In this document: positions 6,246 to 8,156 of the stretch, piece by piece
Numbering within the stretch: the first letter of the stretch is position 1
Layout of the letters: each line of letters opens with the position of its first letter
From: Clostridiales bacterium
GTDB taxonomy: Bacteria > Bacillota > Clostridia > Lachnospirales > WQUN01
DNA length: 8,156 nucleotides
Reading direction: 5' to 3'
NCBI GenBank assembly: GCA_031254075.1
Contig: JAIRVD010000130.1
Location: 1 to 8,156, forward strand
The notes under the pieces: generated by a model
What the model saw: the letters and a program-made list of their open reading frames with translations, nothing else
The model's database searches: none
Told to the model about the DNA's origin: nothing
Program-made: the position numbers and the translations under genes

Positions 6246-6746
6246 ATGAAAACAAGCAAAGCAAAACTGTTACGCATACGCCCTTTTAATATGGCTAACT
6301 TTTCCTCGGCGGGTAGTGTTTTGGCGTTTGGAATGTTATTCGTATATTTCTTTTCGCTTCCCTGTACGCTTCTGCTTTGGACGGGGTTGGCAGTTTCGCT
6401 TAAAAATGAGAATGGAGAGCTAAACTATAACGTTTTAATAATGCGACTGAAACGAATTGTAATTCCTATATGCATTGTGTTGTATATTATGGGGTTGGTT
6501 TTTGTATTTAGACTTACTGCATATGACATATCCCGTTATATTTTTGCGATTCCCGTGAGTGTGGTTGCCGCGGCGTTTCCATTTGTCGGAATATATTTCC
6601 CGATTTATCTTTCGGCGAAGCATCTTAATGAGAATCAAGCTTTAACAAAAGGCAGATGGTTTTTGCGAACATTGGCGTATCACGTACTCATCTCTGTTTT
6701 AAGTTGGGCGGGTTTTTTAGTGTTCATAACTGTAGTGTTTGGCTGA
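6246..6746 (+). CDS. Small polytopic membrane protein of unknown function
   Basis: 166 residues, with AAGGAG (6233-6238) seven bases before the ATG. Four hydrophobic segments are predicted by eye at about 24-46, 70-90, 99-122 and 143-165. A basic N-terminus (KTSKAKLLRIR) and basic loops (MRLKR at 66-70, KGRWFLR at 135-141) suggest cytoplasmic sides. I do not recognise the family. It ends two bases before the radical SAM gene, so the two are probably translated together. A role as a transporter, immunity or anchoring partner for a modified peptide is only a guess from position. Confidence 0.8.
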   Translation: MKTSKAKLLRIRPFNMANFSSAGSVLAFGMLFVYFFSLPCTLLLWTGLAVSLKNENGELNYNVLIMRLKRIVIPICIVLYIMGLVFVFRLTAYDISRYIFAIPVSVVAAAFPFVGIYFPIYLSAKHLNENQALTKGRWFLRTLAYHVLISVLSWAGFLVFITVVFG

Positions 6747-6748
6747 TT

Positions 6749-7825
6749 ATGAAAAAATACAAGCCAATAATAAAAACAAGGCGGGAATATTTCGGCGGGT
6801 TAATCTTTCGGGAAAAACCCGCTTTTGTTGCACACGTTAACAGCGCGTATGCAGACGCTTACGGCATCAGCAAAAACGAAAACGCAATTTTGAAAGACGG
6901 CGTTTTTTCCGCGCCGTTGGACGCGCATATCGCAATAACAACGCGGTGCAATATGTTTTGCCGTGGCTGTTACAATTCCGACGAATGCGACACTCCCGCA
7001 GATATGCCGCTTGAAATGGCAAAAGACATAATAGACAAGTTATCGGAGCTTGGTGTTTTTTCATTATCGTTTGGCGGCGGAGAGCCAACCTTGCACCCGC
7101 AAATTTTTGAAATTGCGGAATACTCTCGCGAAAAGCAAGTTCTGCCAAACATGACAACCAACGGGCTAACCATGACATACGAGTTCGCAAAAAAATGCGC
7201 CGTATTCGGGAATATTCATTTAAGCGTACATAAACCCCAAGACATGGAACACATTCCTCCGGCAATCCGCAATTATCGCAAAGCAACCGGAAAAAGACCC
7301 GGTATCAATTTGCTTCTTTCAACAGAAACAATGCCGCATCTTAACGAAATTGTAAGCACCGTAAAAAAAGCCGGCGTCAGAATCATTTTATTTTTGCGAT
7401 ACAAAACCACCGCAAAGAACGCACACATAAAAGGACTTTCCGTTGACAATGAAATCAACAAAATACCCGAAAAATTGCGTCAATTGCATAAGCTGAATCG
7501 ACGGCTCATGTTTTTGTATGACTGCTCTCTTTTTGAAGTGCTTGCAGAAAACGATTTTGCAAACGTCCGCACCTGCCGCACGCACGACAATAACGGCTGT
7601 GTCGGCGGCAATTCGATTATTGCGATAGATGTGAACGGTATGTATAAGCCCTGCTCTTTTTGGCATGAACCCTTCGGCGACACGGCGGCTCTTACTTTCG
7701 ATAACTGGGTTAACAACGACAAGCATAAGAATTTCAGAAATACAATGAAGCGCGAAGAATGTCTTTGCTGTGAATATTTGCACCTGTGTCACGGGGGTTG
7801 CCGTTTGCAAAATAATACTTTTTAG
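6749..7825 (+). CDS. Radical SAM/SPASM protein, probable peptide-modifying enzyme, C-terminally shortened
   Basis: 358 residues. The ATG at 6749 follows the membrane protein stop by two bases. The frame is open to 6656, but that part lies inside the preceding gene. Residues 7-40 (IIKTRREYFGGLIFREK, then VNSAYADAYG) resemble a PqqD-like peptide-recognition segment. The radical SAM cluster motif is C67-x3-C71-x2-C74 (CNMFCRGC), with GGGEP at 109-113. The SPASM region has C284, G297-x4-C302 (GMYKPC) and C338-x2-C341-x5-C347-x3-C351. Such proteins use a [4Fe-4S]/SAM radical plus auxiliary clusters, often to modify ribosomal peptides. The protein stops seven residues after C351, without the last SPASM cysteine usually found further on. 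The same frame continues after the TAG as an Rpn-like tail. The shortened end may impair the second auxiliary cluster. No precursor peptide gene was identified with confidence. Confidence 0.88.
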   Translation: MKKYKPIIKTRREYFGGLIFREKPAFVAHVNSAYADAYGISKNENAILKDGVFSAPLDAHIAITTRCNMFCRGCYNSDECDTPADMPLEMAKDIIDKLSELGVFSLSFGGGEPTLHPQIFEIAEYSREKQVLPNMTTNGLTMTYEFAKKCAVFGNIHLSVHKPQDMEHIPPAIRNYRKATGKRPGINLLLSTETMPHLNEIVSTVKKAGVRIILFLRYKTTAKNAHIKGLSVDNEINKIPEKLRQLHKLNRRLMFLYDCSLFEVLAENDFANVRTCRTHDNNGCVGGNSIIAIDVNGMYKPCSFWHEPFGDTAALTFDNWVNNDKHKNFRNTMKREECLCCEYLHLCHGGCRLQNNTF

Positions 7826-8011
7826 CTTTGCCGAGATTTGTTTTTACGAAATCTGAGAAGCGGTCTTAGCGTGGAAGAGAAAGGCTTGTTGAAAGAACGT
7901 GAAAATGAAAGGCTGAAGCTGGTGGCAAAAAAATTGCTTCTTCGCGGCAGACCGTTTGAAGAAATCGCCGAAGAAACGGGGCTTCCCATCGAAACGATAA
8001 AAAGCTTATAG
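7826..8011 (+). pseudogene. C-terminal remnant of an Rpn/transposase_31-family protein
   Basis: The frame directly after the radical SAM stop is open to the TAG at 8009-8011. From the GTG at 7871 it encodes 46 residues with a charged helix (KERENERLKLVAKKLLLRGR) and FEEIAEETGLPIETIKSL. That is the pattern of the conserved C-terminal helix-turn-helix-like tail of Rpn-family nucleases. The nuclease core (NDVSF, EHQST) is absent, so this is a tail without its body. It may be a remnant of a deletion or recombination, or be readable as a small protein from the GTG, although no clear ribosome site precedes it. Confidence 0.65.
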
Positions 8012-8023
8012 TTCGGACAAAAT

Positions 8024-8068
8024 AAAAAACGCTTGCACCGGTTTATAATACGTGCAAGCGTTTTTTTT
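8024..8068. terminator. Strong bidirectional intrinsic terminator
   Basis: AAAAAACGCTTGCAC (8024-8038) pairs perfectly with GTGCAAGCGTTTTTT (8052-8066) around a 13-base loop, and the T run continues to 8068. The A run on the left gives a T run on the minus strand, so it can also end a convergent minus-strand transcript from the right. Confidence 0.92.
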
Positions 8069-8073
8069 GGTTC

Positions 8074-8156
8074 TTATTCGGCTAGAATTACATATGAAGT
8101 GGGGTAAACGGGGTTTGGAATTTTTTGCAGAATTTTGCTTTCCAGCATAATTGCGG
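8074..8156 (-). CDS. Possible C-terminal end of a minus-strand gene (runs off the right edge)
   Basis: The minus strand is open from the edge to a TAA at 8076-8074, giving 26 residues ending PTSYVILAE. The stop lies just before the bidirectional terminator, the expected layout for a gene convergent with the radical SAM region. The fragment is too short to name a family, and the reading could be chance. Confidence 0.35.
   Translation of the reverse strand, partial: AIMLESKILQKIPNPVYPTSYVILAE

Noticed and set aside
6175..6249. 24-codon ORF as a peptide precursor or leader for the membrane protein / radical SAM pair
   Set aside because: Its ATG overlaps the candidate -10 box and has no ribosome site. 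It has no core or leader pattern beyond a single cysteine. Kept only as a remark in the cassette finding.
6656..6748. 31-residue upstream extension of the radical SAM protein
   Set aside because: It lies inside the membrane protein gene in another frame, and the ATG at 6749 right after that gene's stop fits translational coupling.
1..8156. CRISPR array, rRNA or complete insertion sequence
   Set aside because: No regularly spaced direct repeats, no rRNA-like sequence and no transposase with terminal inverted repeats were seen on either strand.

Overview
The window reads as chromosome of a fermentative anaerobe. The support is an electron-bifurcating-type NuoE/NuoF (HydC/HydB) pair and a reverse rubrerythrin with an N-terminal rubredoxin domain, which is typical of anaerobes. 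Shine-Dalgarno sites are AAGGAG-like and two genes start with TTG. The phylum cannot be fixed from these genes; Clostridia-like and spirochaete-like lineages both fit.

Left edge (1-618): the 5' part of a minus-strand Rpn/transposase_31 nuclease gene runs off the window. It is followed by about 310 bases without a convincing gene, ending in the promoter of the next operon.

Central plus-strand block (619-4368): nuoE-like (TTG start at 619), nuoF-like (ATGA overlap), pdxS (5-base gap) and reverse rubrerythrin (59-base gap), closed by a hairpin terminator at 4388-4430. The first two genes move electrons between NADH, flavin and Fe-S carriers. pdxS makes pyridoxal phosphate. Rubrerythrin detoxifies peroxide. 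No hydrogenase catalytic subunit (hydA) and no pdxT lie beside their usual partners.

Middle and right (4426-8011): this part is visibly more AT-rich and more accessory in character. A stand-alone CheY-like regulator on the minus strand is divergent from a RelB/DinJ-type antitoxin gene. No recognisable toxin follows the antitoxin. Instead there are two short, probably decayed antitoxin-like ORFs and then a nucleotidyltransferase resembling antibiotic-modifying enzymes. A second promoter drives a small four-helix membrane protein and a tightly linked radical SAM/SPASM protein. The radical SAM protein stops just after its C-terminal cysteine cluster and is followed, in the same frame after a TAG, by the tail of an Rpn-family protein. 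A strong bidirectional terminator follows, then possibly the last codons of a minus-strand gene.

The points most worth a second look are the radical SAM/Rpn junction and a nine-base element, ATGTATACG. That element sits at the same place inside both the antitoxin promoter and the membrane protein/radical SAM promoter.
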